Part shown: positions 29,401 to 38,127 of the stretch, piece after piece
Layout of the letters: every line of letters starts with the position of its first letter
How positions within the stretch are numbered: position 1 is the first letter of the stretch
Assembly (NCBI RefSeq): GCF_011742145.1
Contig: NZ_JAAQQU010000105.1
Coordinates: 461,592 to 525,591, forward strand
Direction: 5' to 3'
Length of the DNA: 64,000 bases
Source: Flavobacterium sp. J49
GTDB taxonomy: Bacteria; Bacteroidota; Bacteroidia; Flavobacteriales; Flavobacteriaceae
Made by a program: the position numbers and the translations under genes
Notes under the pieces: model-generated
Told to the model about the DNA's origin: nothing
Database searches by the model: none
The model's input: only the letters and a program-made list of their open reading frames with translations

Positions 29401-30937
29401 TAGACAAATCTACAGTTCCATTGAAATCCATAAATAAACTGGGGTCATTGGCAATTACTTTTCCTTTAAAAATAGGCTGTTTAAAAGAACCGTCTACAAT
29501 AATCTTGCTGTAGTTATACCCATTGTAATGCACTTGAAAAACATCACCAACAAAAGAAGTATTCAGGTATTTTTGTGTGAATCCTTTTCCGTCAACATCC
29601 AAATCAAGACTTACTTTGCCGATGGATTTATCATTGATAATACTACCCACATCAAAATTGTCCAAAATGACGTAACCATTGTATTTGGCATTGTCAATAT
29701 TGTCGATATCAGTCATGTGCAAATTAGATTCAACTATGCCCAAAGCGGTATTCATCACAAAATCGGCATTGATGTACTTTTGTGTTACTTCAGCTTCACC
29801 CACAAAGAAAAACTGTCCTAATTTTTGCAACGACGTTGGCAACTTTTTCCCAAGTATGTTGGGCAAAAGATTAGTCAAATCAGTATAATTGGAAGTAATT
29901 TTATCAAAGTCACCTTTCATGTAAAAAGCGCCCGGACTTCTGGGAAAGAGGTTTTTAAAATTTACATCGCCTTTGATGATGGAATTCTTATCGTCTTTGA
30001 GGTATAAATTGGTAGCATAAAAATCGTTGAGCGTTCCTTTGACCTTGGTTTGCAAATAGAACTTTTTATTCTTGCCCAATTCAGCGTAAAAATATCGAAT
30101 ATCATTAGTGGAAAGCGTTGCTTTATCCAACGTTACATCAAACACTACTTTATTATTAAAATCACTGAAATCCTTATTTTCTCTACTGTAATTGAGGATT
30201 ACTTTACCTTCCAAATAGGATTCATCGGTTTTAAGCGTCAGATTTTCCAAGCTGATGTTTTTCTTGGTGTATCCAAAATCAGAACTCAGGTTTCTGACCC
30301 ATAAACCTCTGTGGTCTTTAAAAGACATTTCGGCTATTTGGGCGGTTACATTTGGTCCTTTAATTTGAAACTTTTTTAGATGGGCATTCAATTGACTAAA
30401 ATCAACATCTTTGGGATTGGCTCGATTATAATCCATCATGGTGAAGTGTGAATTCTTCACGTAAACATTAGCTGAAGTCATCAAAAACTTGCCTGTACCG
30501 GGTTTTCCGTCATCAAAAGCGGCGACGAATAAATCTAAATTCGTGTCTTTTTCCTTTTTGTAATTGACAATATTTAAGGTCAAATCATCAAAGCGCAAAT
30601 CGCCAAACTTCAGTTTGCCGTCAACAAGATTCTTGAAATCGAGTATGCTGGTTTTGATTCTTTTGGAAAAAATCAAAGTATCGTTGTGATGGTCTAGAAC
30701 CAAAACGGTTTTTAACTTGACGCCACCAAAAAAAGTAATCGCCACTTCGTCAATGTTGATATTGGTTCCGAAATCTTCATTGAGTTTGTCCGTGGCATAA
30801 TGGGCAATCTTGGTCTGAACTACCGGTAAGGAAAGGGCAATAGCAGTTAAAAGAAATAGCAATAACAGCGTAACAATGGTACGTATTACAATCTTTCTGA
30901 CTTTCTTTAACTTGCTATTTTTTTTATTTTTTTCCAA
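26408..30937 (-). CDS. tamB: TamB/AsmA-like translocation-assembly protein
   Basis: 1509 residues. One N-terminal TM helix (about 17-38) after a Lys-rich tail anchors the protein in the inner membrane. A very long repetitive beta region follows, and the last 450 residues carry the DUF490/TamB C-terminal domain (segments such as GIGYTQGIGMSYEVDFDT). TamB family proteins span the periplasm and move phospholipids or assist barrel assembly. Only a TTG start (30937) reaches the TM helix, since a stop lies five codons upstream and no ATG is available. Divergent from tsaD with a short gap. Confidence 0.92.
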   Translation of the reverse strand: MEKNKKNSKLKKVRKIVIRTIVTLLLLFLLTAIALSLPVVQTKIAHYATDKLNEDFGTNINIDEVAITFFGGVKLKTVLVLDHHNDTLIFSKRIKTSILDFKNLVDGKLKFGDLRFDDLTLNIVNYKKEKDTNLDLFVAAFDDGKPGTGKFLMTSANVYVKNSHFTMMDYNRANPKDVDFSQLNAHLKKFQIKGPNVTAQIAEMSFKDHRGLWVRNLSSDFGYTKKNISLENLTLKTDESYLEGKVILNYSRENKDFSDFNNKVVFDVTLDKATLSTNDIRYFYAELGKNKKFYLQTKVKGTLNDFYATNLYLKDDKNSIIKGDVNFKNLFPRSPGAFYMKGDFDKITSNYTDLTNLLPNILGKKLPTSLQKLGQFFFVGEAEVTQKYINADFVMNTALGIVESNLHMTDIDNIDNAKYNGYVILDNFDVGSIINDKSIGKVSLDLDVDGKGFTQKYLNTSFVGDVFQVHYNGYNYSKIIVDGSFKQPIFKGKVIANDPSLFMDFNGTVDLSKAENVYDFHAKIDYANLVKLNFITDSISVFKGDILVKATGNSMDNLKGNLLLTNSSYQNKKDIYFVDYLEMNSTFDSDGERTITINSPDAIEGSVVGKYQFNQVQKMAENALGTFYSNYRSNKVLPNQYLKFNFAINSKIIEIFNPDITIAPNTQLKGNISSDSRKFVLNLNSPKISAYNNTFDNILVQVDNQNPLYNAYVQMDSIKTKHYKIRDFSMINTFSKDTLRFRTEFRGGKKGLDFYNLNLYHTINKDNNNVVGFDKSELQFKDYLWYLNEKENPESNKIVFDKKLKNFSFEDLVLSHENQNINFIGLIKESQTKDLQLTFDNVNLNKVTPDVEKFRFDGNLNGKINFKQSSTVFQPTSTLKIDSLSVNAIPLGNLNLDIEGDETLRKFHIASNLENENVDSFTADGDIEIVDNQTFLDVDLSFDKFNLGILSKIGGDVITNIRGFASGNARIDGNINSLDYNGRLYINEAGLRIPYLNTDYQFVKNSIVDVTENKFIIRETTITDTAFDTKGTLSGFIKHKQFGDWQLDLAISSNRLLALNTKDSEDAAYYGKAFMDGSASIKGPTDGLMISVNAESAKGTDIKIPINEAESVEENSFIHFITPAEKNINGKDKIAQNKKYNGLELDFNFEINKNADIEVILDRDSGHGMKGKGYGTLLFRINTLGKFEMFGDFIALEGTYNFKYGGLIDKKFDVKKGGSINWQGDPMAATLNLEAVYETTANPAVLIDNPSFNKKVDVEVIIGVKGSLANPDPDFNINFPTVGSSLKSEIQYQLDDKDKRQTQALYLLSTGSFLSQDGVNQNQLSNNLFEKASSLFNDIFKGENDKLQLGIDYVTADKTPELQTDGRIGVTVSSKINERITVNGKVGVPVGGISETAIVGDVEVQYRVNEDGTLNLRVFNKENDITYIGQGIGYTQGIGMSYEVDFDTMKELINKIFKNAKIDRIKTVNHADQDSDFPDGIRMKSKSDPKQEQKTQQPKPNQEGVPTED

Positions 30938-30944
30938 ATGGTGT

Positions 30945-30971
30945 TTGACTTAGGAAAGAAAATTACCTTTG
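30945..30971 (+). promoter_or_regulatory. Candidate promoter of tsaD
   Basis: TTG at 30945-30947, 16 bases, TACCTTTG at 30964-30971. A second TAnnTTTG, TACTTTTG at 30983-30990, lies nearer the gene and may be an alternative -7 element. Confidence 0.45.
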
Positions 30972-31036
30972 CAAAAAATCTTTACTTTTGATTTTTTTGT
31001 AGGCTTGTCAAATATAAATCAAAATTTGTGCCTTTT

Positions 31037-32059
31037 ATGCATACCGAAGAAGTTTTTATTCTGGCTATTGAAAGTTCATGCGACGATACAGCAGCAGCTG
31101 TTTTGCGCAATGACAAAGTATTATCCAATGTCGTTGCCCGACAAAGCATTCATGAAGAGTATGGAGGCGTTGTTCCGGAATTGGCTTCGCGTGCGCACCA
31201 GCAAAATATTGTACCTGTAATTGATGTTGCGCTTAAAAAAGCCGGAATCAGTAAAGAACAACTCTCAGCCATAGCCTTTACGCAAGGTCCTGGATTAATG
31301 GGTTCTCTTTTAGTGGGTTCGTCTTTTGCCAAATCCTTATCGATGGCTTTAAACATTCCGTTAATCGCCGTAAATCACATGCATGCCCATATTTTGGCGC
31401 ATTTTATTGACGAAGAAGGTTTTGACAAACCTACATTTCCGTTTTTGGCTTTGACCATTTCGGGCGGACATACTCAGATTGTAAAGGTAAAAGACTATTT
31501 CGACTTGGAAATTATAGGCGAAACTACTGATGATGCTGTTGGTGAAGCTTTTGATAAAACGGCTAAGATTTTAGGCTTGCCTTATCCTGGCGGTCCATTG
31601 ATAGACCAATTTGCCAAAGAAGGCAATCCGAAAAAATTCCCGTTTACCAAACCTAAAGTGGATGGCTTAGATTTTAGTTTCTCCGGTTTGAAAACGCAAA
31701 TTCTGTATTTTGTTCAGAAAAATGTCTTGGCCAATCCCAATTTTATTGAGGAAAACAAACAAGACATTTGTGCTTCGGTTCAAAATGTGATTATCGAAAT
31801 TTTAATGGAAAAATTAAAATTGGCGGTAGCCGAAACCGGAATCAAGCAAATAGCGATTGGCGGTGGTGTTTCGGCAAACTCCGGAATCCGAACGACTTTG
31901 AAAGCAGCCGAAGGAAAATACGGTTGGAAAACTTATATCCCTAAATTTGAATACACAACCGATAATGCCGCGATGATTGGCATCGTTGGTTACCAAAAAT
32001 ATTTACACGACAAATTCACCGATTCCTCTGTCGTTTCTAAAGCGCGAATTGAATTCTAA
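31037..32059 (+). CDS. tsaD: tRNA N6-adenosine threonylcarbamoyltransferase
   Basis: Transfers threonylcarbamoyl to A37 of ANN-decoding tRNAs, with TsaB and TsaE partners. 340 residues from the ATG at 31037; a GTG three codons upstream is the alternative. LAIESSCDDTAAAV opens the ASKHA fold; metal-binding H114 and H118 sit in NHMHAH; ISGGHTQI and GGGVSANSGIR follow. It heads a tight plus-strand unit with rsmE (3-base gap) and the DUF4159 gene. Confidence 0.97.
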   Translation: MHTEEVFILAIESSCDDTAAAVLRNDKVLSNVVARQSIHEEYGGVVPELASRAHQQNIVPVIDVALKKAGISKEQLSAIAFTQGPGLMGSLLVGSSFAKSLSMALNIPLIAVNHMHAHILAHFIDEEGFDKPTFPFLALTISGGHTQIVKVKDYFDLEIIGETTDDAVGEAFDKTAKILGLPYPGGPLIDQFAKEGNPKKFPFTKPKVDGLDFSFSGLKTQILYFVQKNVLANPNFIEENKQDICASVQNVIIEILMEKLKLAVAETGIKQIAIGGGVSANSGIRTTLKAAEGKYGWKTYIPKFEYTTDNAAMIGIVGYQKYLHDKFTDSSVVSKARIEF

Positions 32060-32062
32060 ACT

Positions 32063-32770
32063 ATGCAATTATTCTACAATCCATCGATTACTGAAACGGC
32101 TAATTCTTTTGTTTTTGACAAAGAAGAAAGCAAGCATATCATCAAAGTGTTGCGCAAAAAAGAAGGCGATGTATTGTTTGTTACTAATGGATTGGGGGTT
32201 CTGTTCAAAACCGAAATCACTGTAGCTTCGGACAATAAATGTACAGTAAAAATCAATTCGTTTGAACAACAAGAAAAGCCGAAATTTCATTTGCATTTGG
32301 CCGTTGCGCCAACCAAAATGAACGAACGCTACGAATGGTTTTTAGAAAAAGCCGCCGAAATCGGCATACAAGAAATCACGCCAATTATTTGCGAACATTC
32401 GGAACGAAAAGTAATCAAAATCGATAGATTTCAAAAGATTTTGGAAAGCGCTATGAAGCAATCTTTGCATTTTTATTTGCCCAAATTAAATGAACCCATT
32501 GCTTTCAAAGACTTTGTCAAAAAAGAAAGTCGCGGTCAAAAATTCATTGCCCATTGCGAGGAAACCGATAAAAAATCCTTGAAAAACGAATTGAAAAACA
32601 ACGAAGATGTAACCATTTTAATCGGTCCGGAAGGCGATTTTTCTGTTAAAGAAATCCAATTGGCGCTCGAGCAGAGCTATATTCCTGTATCTTTGGGACA
32701 AACGCGTTTGCGAACGGAAACTGCTGCAATAGTGGCTTGTCATTCGGTAGTGTTTAAAAATGAATCCTAA
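32063..32770 (+). CDS. rsmE: 16S rRNA (uracil1498-N3)-methyltransferase
   Basis: 235 residues. SPOUT-class methyltransferase: N-terminal PUA-like RNA-binding domain with SKHIIKVLRKKEGD (about 26-39), then the trefoil-knot domain with LIGPEGDFSVKE (about 191) and LGQTRLRTETA (about 212). It methylates U1498 in the small ribosomal subunit. Placed between tsaD and the DUF4159 gene in one unit. Confidence 0.95.
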   Translation: MQLFYNPSITETANSFVFDKEESKHIIKVLRKKEGDVLFVTNGLGVLFKTEITVASDNKCTVKINSFEQQEKPKFHLHLAVAPTKMNERYEWFLEKAAEIGIQEITPIICEHSERKVIKIDRFQKILESAMKQSLHFYLPKLNEPIAFKDFVKKESRGQKFIAHCEETDKKSLKNELKNNEDVTILIGPEGDFSVKEIQLALEQSYIPVSLGQTRLRTETAAIVACHSVVFKNES

Positions 32771-32779
32771 CAGCTGTTT

Positions 32780-33418
32780 ATGAAAAAAGTGTTTTTTCTG
32801 TTTTTATTGATATCGTCTATTGGCTACTCTCAAGAAATAGCCTTGCTCAAATACAATGGCGGTGGCGATTGGTATGCGAATCCGACTTCATTGCCGAACT
32901 TGATAAAATACGCCAATCAAAACATCAATACAAACATCAAAGCCAAACCGGCTACGGTTGAACCCGGAAGTCCTGATATTTTCGGCTATCCGTTTGTGCA
33001 TATGACCGGACACGGCAACGTGGTTTTTAGCGATGCTGAAATTGTGAATTTGAGAAATTATCTGCTTTCGGGCGGATTTTTGCATGCCGATGACAACTAT
33101 GGAATGGACCAATACATTCGAAGAGAAATTAAAAGAATATTTCCCAATAATGACTTGGTTGAAATTCCGGCCAACCACCCAATTTTTCAAAAGCCGAATG
33201 TTTTTGCCTCCGGATTGCCTAAAATTCATGAACATGATAACAAAAGACCACAAGCCTTTGGCATTTTTATTGACAATCGATTGGTTTTATTGTACACCTA
33301 TGAGTGTGATTTAGGCGATGGATGGGAAGATCCTGAAGTACACAATAACCCTAAAGAAGTTCGAGAAAAAGCCTTTAAAATGGGCGCTAACATCTTAAAC
33401 TACATCTTCAACAACTAA
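32780..33418 (+). CDS. Exported DUF4159-domain protein
   Basis: 212 residues with a signal peptide (MKKVFFLFLLISSIGYSQE). The rest is a DUF4159 domain, with YGYPF/GHGNVVFSD and LRNYLLSGGFLHADDNYG typical of its glutamine-amidotransferase-like fold, and a conserved YTYECDLGDGWEDPEVH near the end. Exported, probably periplasmic. Biochemical role unknown. Third gene of the tsaD-rsmE unit, which is unusual company for an exported protein but conserved in flavobacteria as far as I recall. Confidence 0.85.
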   Translation: MKKVFFLFLLISSIGYSQEIALLKYNGGGDWYANPTSLPNLIKYANQNINTNIKAKPATVEPGSPDIFGYPFVHMTGHGNVVFSDAEIVNLRNYLLSGGFLHADDNYGMDQYIRREIKRIFPNNDLVEIPANHPIFQKPNVFASGLPKIHEHDNKRPQAFGIFIDNRLVLLYTYECDLGDGWEDPEVHNNPKEVREKAFKMGANILNYIFNN

Positions 33419-33582
33419 AAATAAATGTAGTTTATTTCTTTCCAAAACAATACCATTTACCCGAAAAACCTAAAATTACATACCGTTCATCGATTTGTTG
33501 AAAACTTATATTGCTTTTTTTTCATATTAAATTCTTATTCTTTAAAATTGCAGTAACTAATTAACCAAAATTTTAAATAATA

Positions 33583-34536
33583 ATGAAAAAAATCTGTTTA
33601 TCGTTAGCAGCAATGCTTATGTTGTTTTCTTGTCAAGAGGATGATAAAACAACCAATTCCGAAGCTAGAATATCAAAAAGATCATGTGTATCGCATGAAG
33701 TTTTGGAAAGACAATTAAAAGAAAACCCGGGATTAGCCGACAGAATGAATCAAATTGAAGCATTTACGGAAAATGCGATGCTTCAAAATCGATTGGTAAA
33801 TGGTCGTATCGAAATTCCGGTAGTAGTCAATGTACTTTACAGAACTGCTGCAGAAAATATTTCTCTAACGCAAATCCAATCCCAAATTGATGTATTGAAT
33901 GCTGATTTCAATGCCCAAAACGCTGACTATAACCAAGTTCCTGCTTTGTTTTCAGGTGTTAAAGCTAACGTTGGTATTACTTTCGTTTTAGACCAAGTAA
34001 TCAGAAAATCAACTACCAAATCATCTTGGGGAACCAGAGATGCTATGAAAAAAACGAAACAAGGTGGATTAGACCCAACCTCTCCAACCACTAAATTAAA
34101 CCTATGGGTTTGTACCATTGGTGGCGGTATTTTAGGTTATGCCCAATTCCCGGGTGGTTCTTCTGCTACTGATGGAGTTGTGGTTGACTCAAGATATTTT
34201 GGTGTAACCAGTAATTCAGGTCCGGCCTATCCTTATAATTTAGGAAGAACGGCTACTCACGAAGTAGGTCACTGGATGAACCTACGTCACATTTGGGGAG
34301 ATACTACTTGTGGTACTGACCAAGTGGCTGACACTCCAACACACAATACTGCAAACTATGGTGTTCCAACTTATCCTCATTACAGTACTTGTTCAGGTAC
34401 ACCTGTAGAAATGACCATGAACTATATGGATTATACAGATGACAGAGGAATGTACATGTTTACTTTGGGGCAAAAATCAAGAATGGATGCCATCTTCCTT
34501 TCGGGAGGTCCAAGATTCTCTTTCGCACAGCCATAA
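33583..34536 (+). CDS. M43-family (cytophagalysin-type) zinc metalloprotease, lipoprotein
   Basis: 317 residues. N-terminus MKKICLSLAAMLMLFSCQ is a lipoprotein signal with lipidation Cys at about 17. A short prodomain-like region precedes the catalytic domain, which has the metzincin zinc motif HEVGHWMNLRH (H226, H230, H236; E227 general base) and the Met-turn MTMNYMDYTDD. Related to pappalysins. No T9SS C-terminal signal is visible, so it is anchored by lipid rather than exported by that route. Targets unknown. It has its own unit, ended by the terminator at 34560-34601. Confidence 0.92.
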   Translation: MKKICLSLAAMLMLFSCQEDDKTTNSEARISKRSCVSHEVLERQLKENPGLADRMNQIEAFTENAMLQNRLVNGRIEIPVVVNVLYRTAAENISLTQIQSQIDVLNADFNAQNADYNQVPALFSGVKANVGITFVLDQVIRKSTTKSSWGTRDAMKKTKQGGLDPTSPTTKLNLWVCTIGGGILGYAQFPGGSSATDGVVVDSRYFGVTSNSGPAYPYNLGRTATHEVGHWMNLRHIWGDTTCGTDQVADTPTHNTANYGVPTYPHYSTCSGTPVEMTMNYMDYTDDRGMYMFTLGQKSRMDAIFLSGGPRFSFAQP

Positions 34537-34559
34537 TAATTATTGAATATAAATTTGGA

Positions 34560-34601
34560 AAAACTCGTCTGGTAATGATTAACTAGACGAGTTTTTTTTT
34601 A
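34560..34601 (+). terminator. Rho-independent terminator after the M43 protease gene
   Basis: AAACTCGTCT (34561-34570) pairs with AGACGAGTTT (34585-34594), followed by eight or more T. Confidence 0.8.
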
Positions 34602-34622
34602 CTTTTAGTCAAAATTAAAACC

Positions 34623-35714
34623 ATGGTGACTTCAAAAACAATTGCTCTTGGAATAGTCAAAGGAGTTGGAATTATTGTATTAGCAGCCTTAGCTTTATAC
34701 TTTTTGTATCAAATACAAGCTGTCATAATTTACATAGTGGTTGCTTTCATTTTGACCTTGATTGGAAATCCGATTCTCGATTTTTTTAAAAGAAAACTCA
34801 AATTCAATCATATCGCTGCTACCACGGCGACATTGACTATTTTCTTGTTGCTGATTTTTGGTTTACTATCGATGTTTATTCCTTTAATCATGGCGCAAGG
34901 GGAAAACTTATCGCTTTTAAACACCACAGAAATTGAGAAGAGTACGTTAGAATTGATTAACAAAATAGCCGCATTTTTAGACGGTCACGGCATAGATTCC
35001 TCTCGGCTTTTTAAAGAAGCCAATATCAGTTCCAAAATAAACTTTAGTTTTATCCCGGAATTGTTCAATAGTGTCATCCTTACCATAAGCAGCTTTGGAA
35101 TTGGGTTGGCTTCTGTCCTATTCATTACCTTCTTCTTTCTCAAAGACCGATTGGTATTTATCGTCAGTGCCAAAAACTTGATCCCCGATGCTCAGGAAGA
35201 CAAAATCTTACACTCATTGCACAAAATCAACCATTTGTTGTCACGCTATTTTATCGGGTTATTACTCCAATTGTTAATTGTATTCATTTTGTACTTGATT
35301 GTACTGCTTATTTTTGGTGTAGAAAATGCCATACTCATCGCTTTTTTGTGTGCGGTGCTCAACATTGTTCCCTATATCGGACCGCTGATTGCTTCTGTGG
35401 TTGCGGCCATTTTAACCATGTTGGGCAACTTAGGCGGTGATTTTCAAACCCAAATTTTACCCGTAACCATTTATGTCATGATTGGTTTTTGGATTGTACA
35501 GTTAATCGACAACAATGTATCTTCGCCATTGATTTTCTCCAAAAGCGTGAGCTCGCATCCTCTGGAAATTTTTCTGGTGGTGTTGATTACCGGATTCCTT
35601 TTTGGCATAGTTGGGATGATTATCGCTATTCCTTTTTACACGATTCTTAAGGTTTTTGGCAAAGAGTTCTTCCCTGAGAATAAAGTCATCAAGCTGTTAA
35701 CCAAAAACATTTAG
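34623..35714 (+). CDS. AI-2E family transporter
   Basis: 363 residues, about eight TM helices. The central CAVLNIVPYIGPLIASVVA segment and the PLIFSKSVSSHPLEIF loop are family marks of AI-2E/PerM proteins, which export small hydrophobic or ionic substrates; relatives include Na+/H+ antiporters and putative signal exporters. AI-2 itself should not be assumed as substrate. The following methyltransferase gene starts one base after its stop. Confidence 0.85.
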   Translation: MVTSKTIALGIVKGVGIIVLAALALYFLYQIQAVIIYIVVAFILTLIGNPILDFFKRKLKFNHIAATTATLTIFLLLIFGLLSMFIPLIMAQGENLSLLNTTEIEKSTLELINKIAAFLDGHGIDSSRLFKEANISSKINFSFIPELFNSVILTISSFGIGLASVLFITFFFLKDRLVFIVSAKNLIPDAQEDKILHSLHKINHLLSRYFIGLLLQLLIVFILYLIVLLIFGVENAILIAFLCAVLNIVPYIGPLIASVVAAILTMLGNLGGDFQTQILPVTIYVMIGFWIVQLIDNNVSSPLIFSKSVSSHPLEIFLVVLITGFLFGIVGMIIAIPFYTILKVFGKEFFPENKVIKLLTKNI

Positions 35715-35715
35715 T

Positions 35716-36894
35716 ATGGATCAATCCATATTGGCCGAAGCAATTCAAGATTTTATTAGCAGCCATATTGAAACTGATGTCAATCAATTGGCCTTGCAAA
35801 AAAACAAATTCCCCAATAGCGATTACACAGCTATTCTCAATCAAATTGCGGCCAAACAAAAAGCAAAGACCAAGTTACCGACTTGGTTTTCTGCCGAAAA
35901 CATCATTTATCCTTCTAAAATTTCAGTAGAGCAAACCTCTTCCGAAAGAACTGCAGAATACAAATCACAATGGGTTTCAGGGAAAAGTTTGATGGACTTG
36001 AGCGGTGGTTTTGGGGTAGATGATTATTATTTTGCCAAAAAGTTAAATCAAGTCATTCATTGTGAAATCAATCAAGAACTTTCAACAATTGTACACCATA
36101 ATTTTGAGCAACTCAAAGCATCTAATATCCAATGTTTTTCGGGCGATAGTTATGATATTCTAAAAATCCAAAATCCAAAACTCGATTGGATTTACATCGA
36201 CCCGTCTAGAAGAAATGAAGCCAAAGGCAAAGTATTCATGCTCAAAGATTGTCTTCCGAATGTGCCGGAAAATCTCGATTTTTATTTTGACTTCGCGCCC
36301 AATATCATGATAAAAACCGCGCCATTATTAGACATTACCGCCGGTTTGTCGGAACTGAAAAATGTGAAAGCCATTCACATTGTTGCTTTGGAAAATGAAG
36401 TCAAAGAACTGCTCTGGATTTTGGAGAAAAATTATGAAGGTTCAACCCAAATCGTTACAGCCAATTTATTAAAAACCAAAACAGAGGAATTCCGTTTTGA
36501 ACTCAATGCTGATCATCAGGCAAGCTTTGGTTTGCCCCAAAAATATTTATACGAACCCAATGCTGCCATCATGAAATCGGGCGGGTTTGACGTGGTTTCG
36601 TGTCGGTTTGAATTAAACAAATTACACCAACATTCCCATTTGTATACTTCGGACACGTTGATTGACTTTCCCGGACGTCGTTTCGAAATTCAGCACTACA
36701 TTGGTTACAACAAAAACGAGATGAAACCTTTGCTCGAAAACCAAAAGGCCAATCTTACTACTAGAAACTTTCCCGATTCGGTAGATAGCATTCGCAAAAA
36801 GTGGAAAATCAAAGACGGTGGAAATTTGTATTGTTTTTTTACAACTGATGCAAATAATAATAAAATAGTTTTACTTTGCAGCAAATTACCATAA
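35716..36894 (+). CDS. Class I SAM-dependent methyltransferase with C-terminal THUMP-like domain
   Basis: 392 residues, cytoplasmic. The SAM site is LMDLSGGFGVDDYYFAK (about 92-108), and the expected catalytic loop has DWIYIDPSRRN (about 157). A C-terminal THUMP-like region (about 300-392) contains RNFPDSVDSIRKKW and GGNLYCFF, suggesting RNA binding. This family is annotated as class I SAM methyltransferase; its target is not known to me. Co-transcribed with the AI-2E gene (stop/start 1 base apart) and followed by a small exported protein gene. Confidence 0.82.
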   Translation: MDQSILAEAIQDFISSHIETDVNQLALQKNKFPNSDYTAILNQIAAKQKAKTKLPTWFSAENIIYPSKISVEQTSSERTAEYKSQWVSGKSLMDLSGGFGVDDYYFAKKLNQVIHCEINQELSTIVHHNFEQLKASNIQCFSGDSYDILKIQNPKLDWIYIDPSRRNEAKGKVFMLKDCLPNVPENLDFYFDFAPNIMIKTAPLLDITAGLSELKNVKAIHIVALENEVKELLWILEKNYEGSTQIVTANLLKTKTEEFRFELNADHQASFGLPQKYLYEPNAAIMKSGGFDVVSCRFELNKLHQHSHLYTSDTLIDFPGRRFEIQHYIGYNKNEMKPLLENQKANLTTRNFPDSVDSIRKKWKIKDGGNLYCFFTTDANNNKIVLLCSKLP

Positions 36895-36898
36895 ACCT

Positions 36899-37468
36899 AT
36901 GAAAAATCTGTTATTTGTTTTATTTCTGTTCCTTAATTTGACTGCTTTTGCCCAAAAACCTTGTGAAATTGACAACGATATTAAAGACAGTTTGGGAACT
37001 TATAAATCGACCAAACAATACATCGTTTTTGAAAGAAGTTTTGCCGGCAACTCTACTGATATTTTCTTTACTTTATCAAGTAGTAATGGGGTTTTAGGAT
37101 TGGAAACCCAAATTTTACAGCGCAGCCAGGATTTCATCAAAGCCCTTTGTTATGATGCTAACTCAAAAATTTATTTGCAGTTGAACAATGGTAAAATTGT
37201 GACCTTGTATAATACCGGAACCGAAAACTGTGGCAATTTACTTCGTGATGAAAACAATGGCAACAACCGCCTTACATCGGCAACTTTTGTTTTTTCAAAA
37301 GAGAATTTTGAAGACTTAAGAGTTTCTCCGGTGACTTTTATGAGAATCAAATTTGCCGGAGAAGTAATAGATTATCCTTTTAGGACCGCTTTTGTCTCTG
37401 AATTGGACAAGAAAGTTTACGAACCCGAAACTTACTTTATCGACTATTTGAAGTGTATTGAAAATTAG
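36899..37468 (+). CDS. Hypothetical exported protein
   Basis: 189 residues with signal peptide MKNLLFVLFLFLNLTAFAQ. No domain recognised. The mature part has about four Cys and repeated beta-like strands (for example NNRLTSATFVFSKENF). It sits 4 bases after the methyltransferase gene, third in the unit, and its stop overlaps the stop of the convergent dipeptidase gene by four bases. Confidence 0.7.
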   Translation: MKNLLFVLFLFLNLTAFAQKPCEIDNDIKDSLGTYKSTKQYIVFERSFAGNSTDIFFTLSSSNGVLGLETQILQRSQDFIKALCYDANSKIYLQLNNGKIVTLYNTGTENCGNLLRDENNGNNRLTSATFVFSKENFEDLRVSPVTFMRIKFAGEVIDYPFRTAFVSELDKKVYEPETYFIDYLKCIEN

Positions 37469-38124
37469 TCTTCACAGCGCCATTTTTGATTCGACACCTT
37501 ATCGGCTGCACTGTTTTTCAAATTGTAATGCCACCACTCAGAATCAAAGGATTTGAAGTTGTGTTGGAGCATGATTTCCTTTAACAACTTTCGGTTGGCC
37601 AGGATTTCTTCTGAATGATTGGAGTAATTATGACTTGCTTCTTCTCCAAAAAAATCAAATTTAGTTCCCATATTTAATTCATTTCCTTCCGAATCTACCA
37701 AGGTAATGTCAACCGCTCCGCCTTTGTTGTGAATAGAACCTTTCTTCGGATTGGCAACATAAGTCGGATTAGGAACAATTTTCCACATTTGCTTTTGAAT
37801 CGCAATCGGACGATAACAATCATATAATTTGATCTTGTAGCCTTTGTCTAAAAAAGCTTTGTTGGCTTCCAGTAAGGACTTAACGGTTTTTACCCGCAAA
37901 AAACATTCGTCGCACGGATAGACTTTCTCATTTAAAAAATTGTCTGTTGTGGCATATTTCATATCAAAAACAAAATCGTTGCTGTAGTTTTTCAGGTTGA
38001 CAAAAGCGTTGTCATCGGTTTCTTTATTGATATCCAGCAAAACCGGTGATTTCTTGGTATCGAGATAAGTCGACTTACAAGAAAGTGTTAGGAAAACCAG
38101 CAATAAAAAGGAGATTTTTTTCAT
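37465..38124 (-). CDS. D-alanyl-D-alanine dipeptidase (VanX-like, M15D), lipoprotein
   Basis: 219 residues with lipoprotein signal MKKISFLLLVFLTLSCKS. The M15 zinc site is visible as SIHNKGGAVDIT (His and Asp ligands) and the DSEWWHYN motif near the C-terminus (catalytic Glu and third His). It would cleave free D-Ala-D-Ala in the periplasm for turnover of peptidoglycan fragments; no van regulatory genes or ligase are near, so vancomycin resistance is not implied. Third gene of the rhodanese-NDH2 unit (3-base gap to ndh). Confidence 0.9.
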   Translation of the reverse strand: MKKISFLLLVFLTLSCKSTYLDTKKSPVLLDINKETDDNAFVNLKNYSNDFVFDMKYATTDNFLNEKVYPCDECFLRVKTVKSLLEANKAFLDKGYKIKLYDCYRPIAIQKQMWKIVPNPTYVANPKKGSIHNKGGAVDITLVDSEGNELNMGTKFDFFGEEASHNYSNHSEEILANRKLLKEIMLQHNFKSFDSEWWHYNLKNSAADKVSNQKWRCED

Positions 38125-38127
38125 CGT

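Noticed and set aside
34623..35714. AI-2 exporter function for the AI-2E protein
   Set aside because: Family name does not prove the substrate; no lsr or luxS context.
37465..38124. VanX as part of a vancomycin resistance cluster
   Set aside because: No vanR/S, vanH or ligase nearby; VanX-like dipeptidases also serve peptidoglycan turnover.
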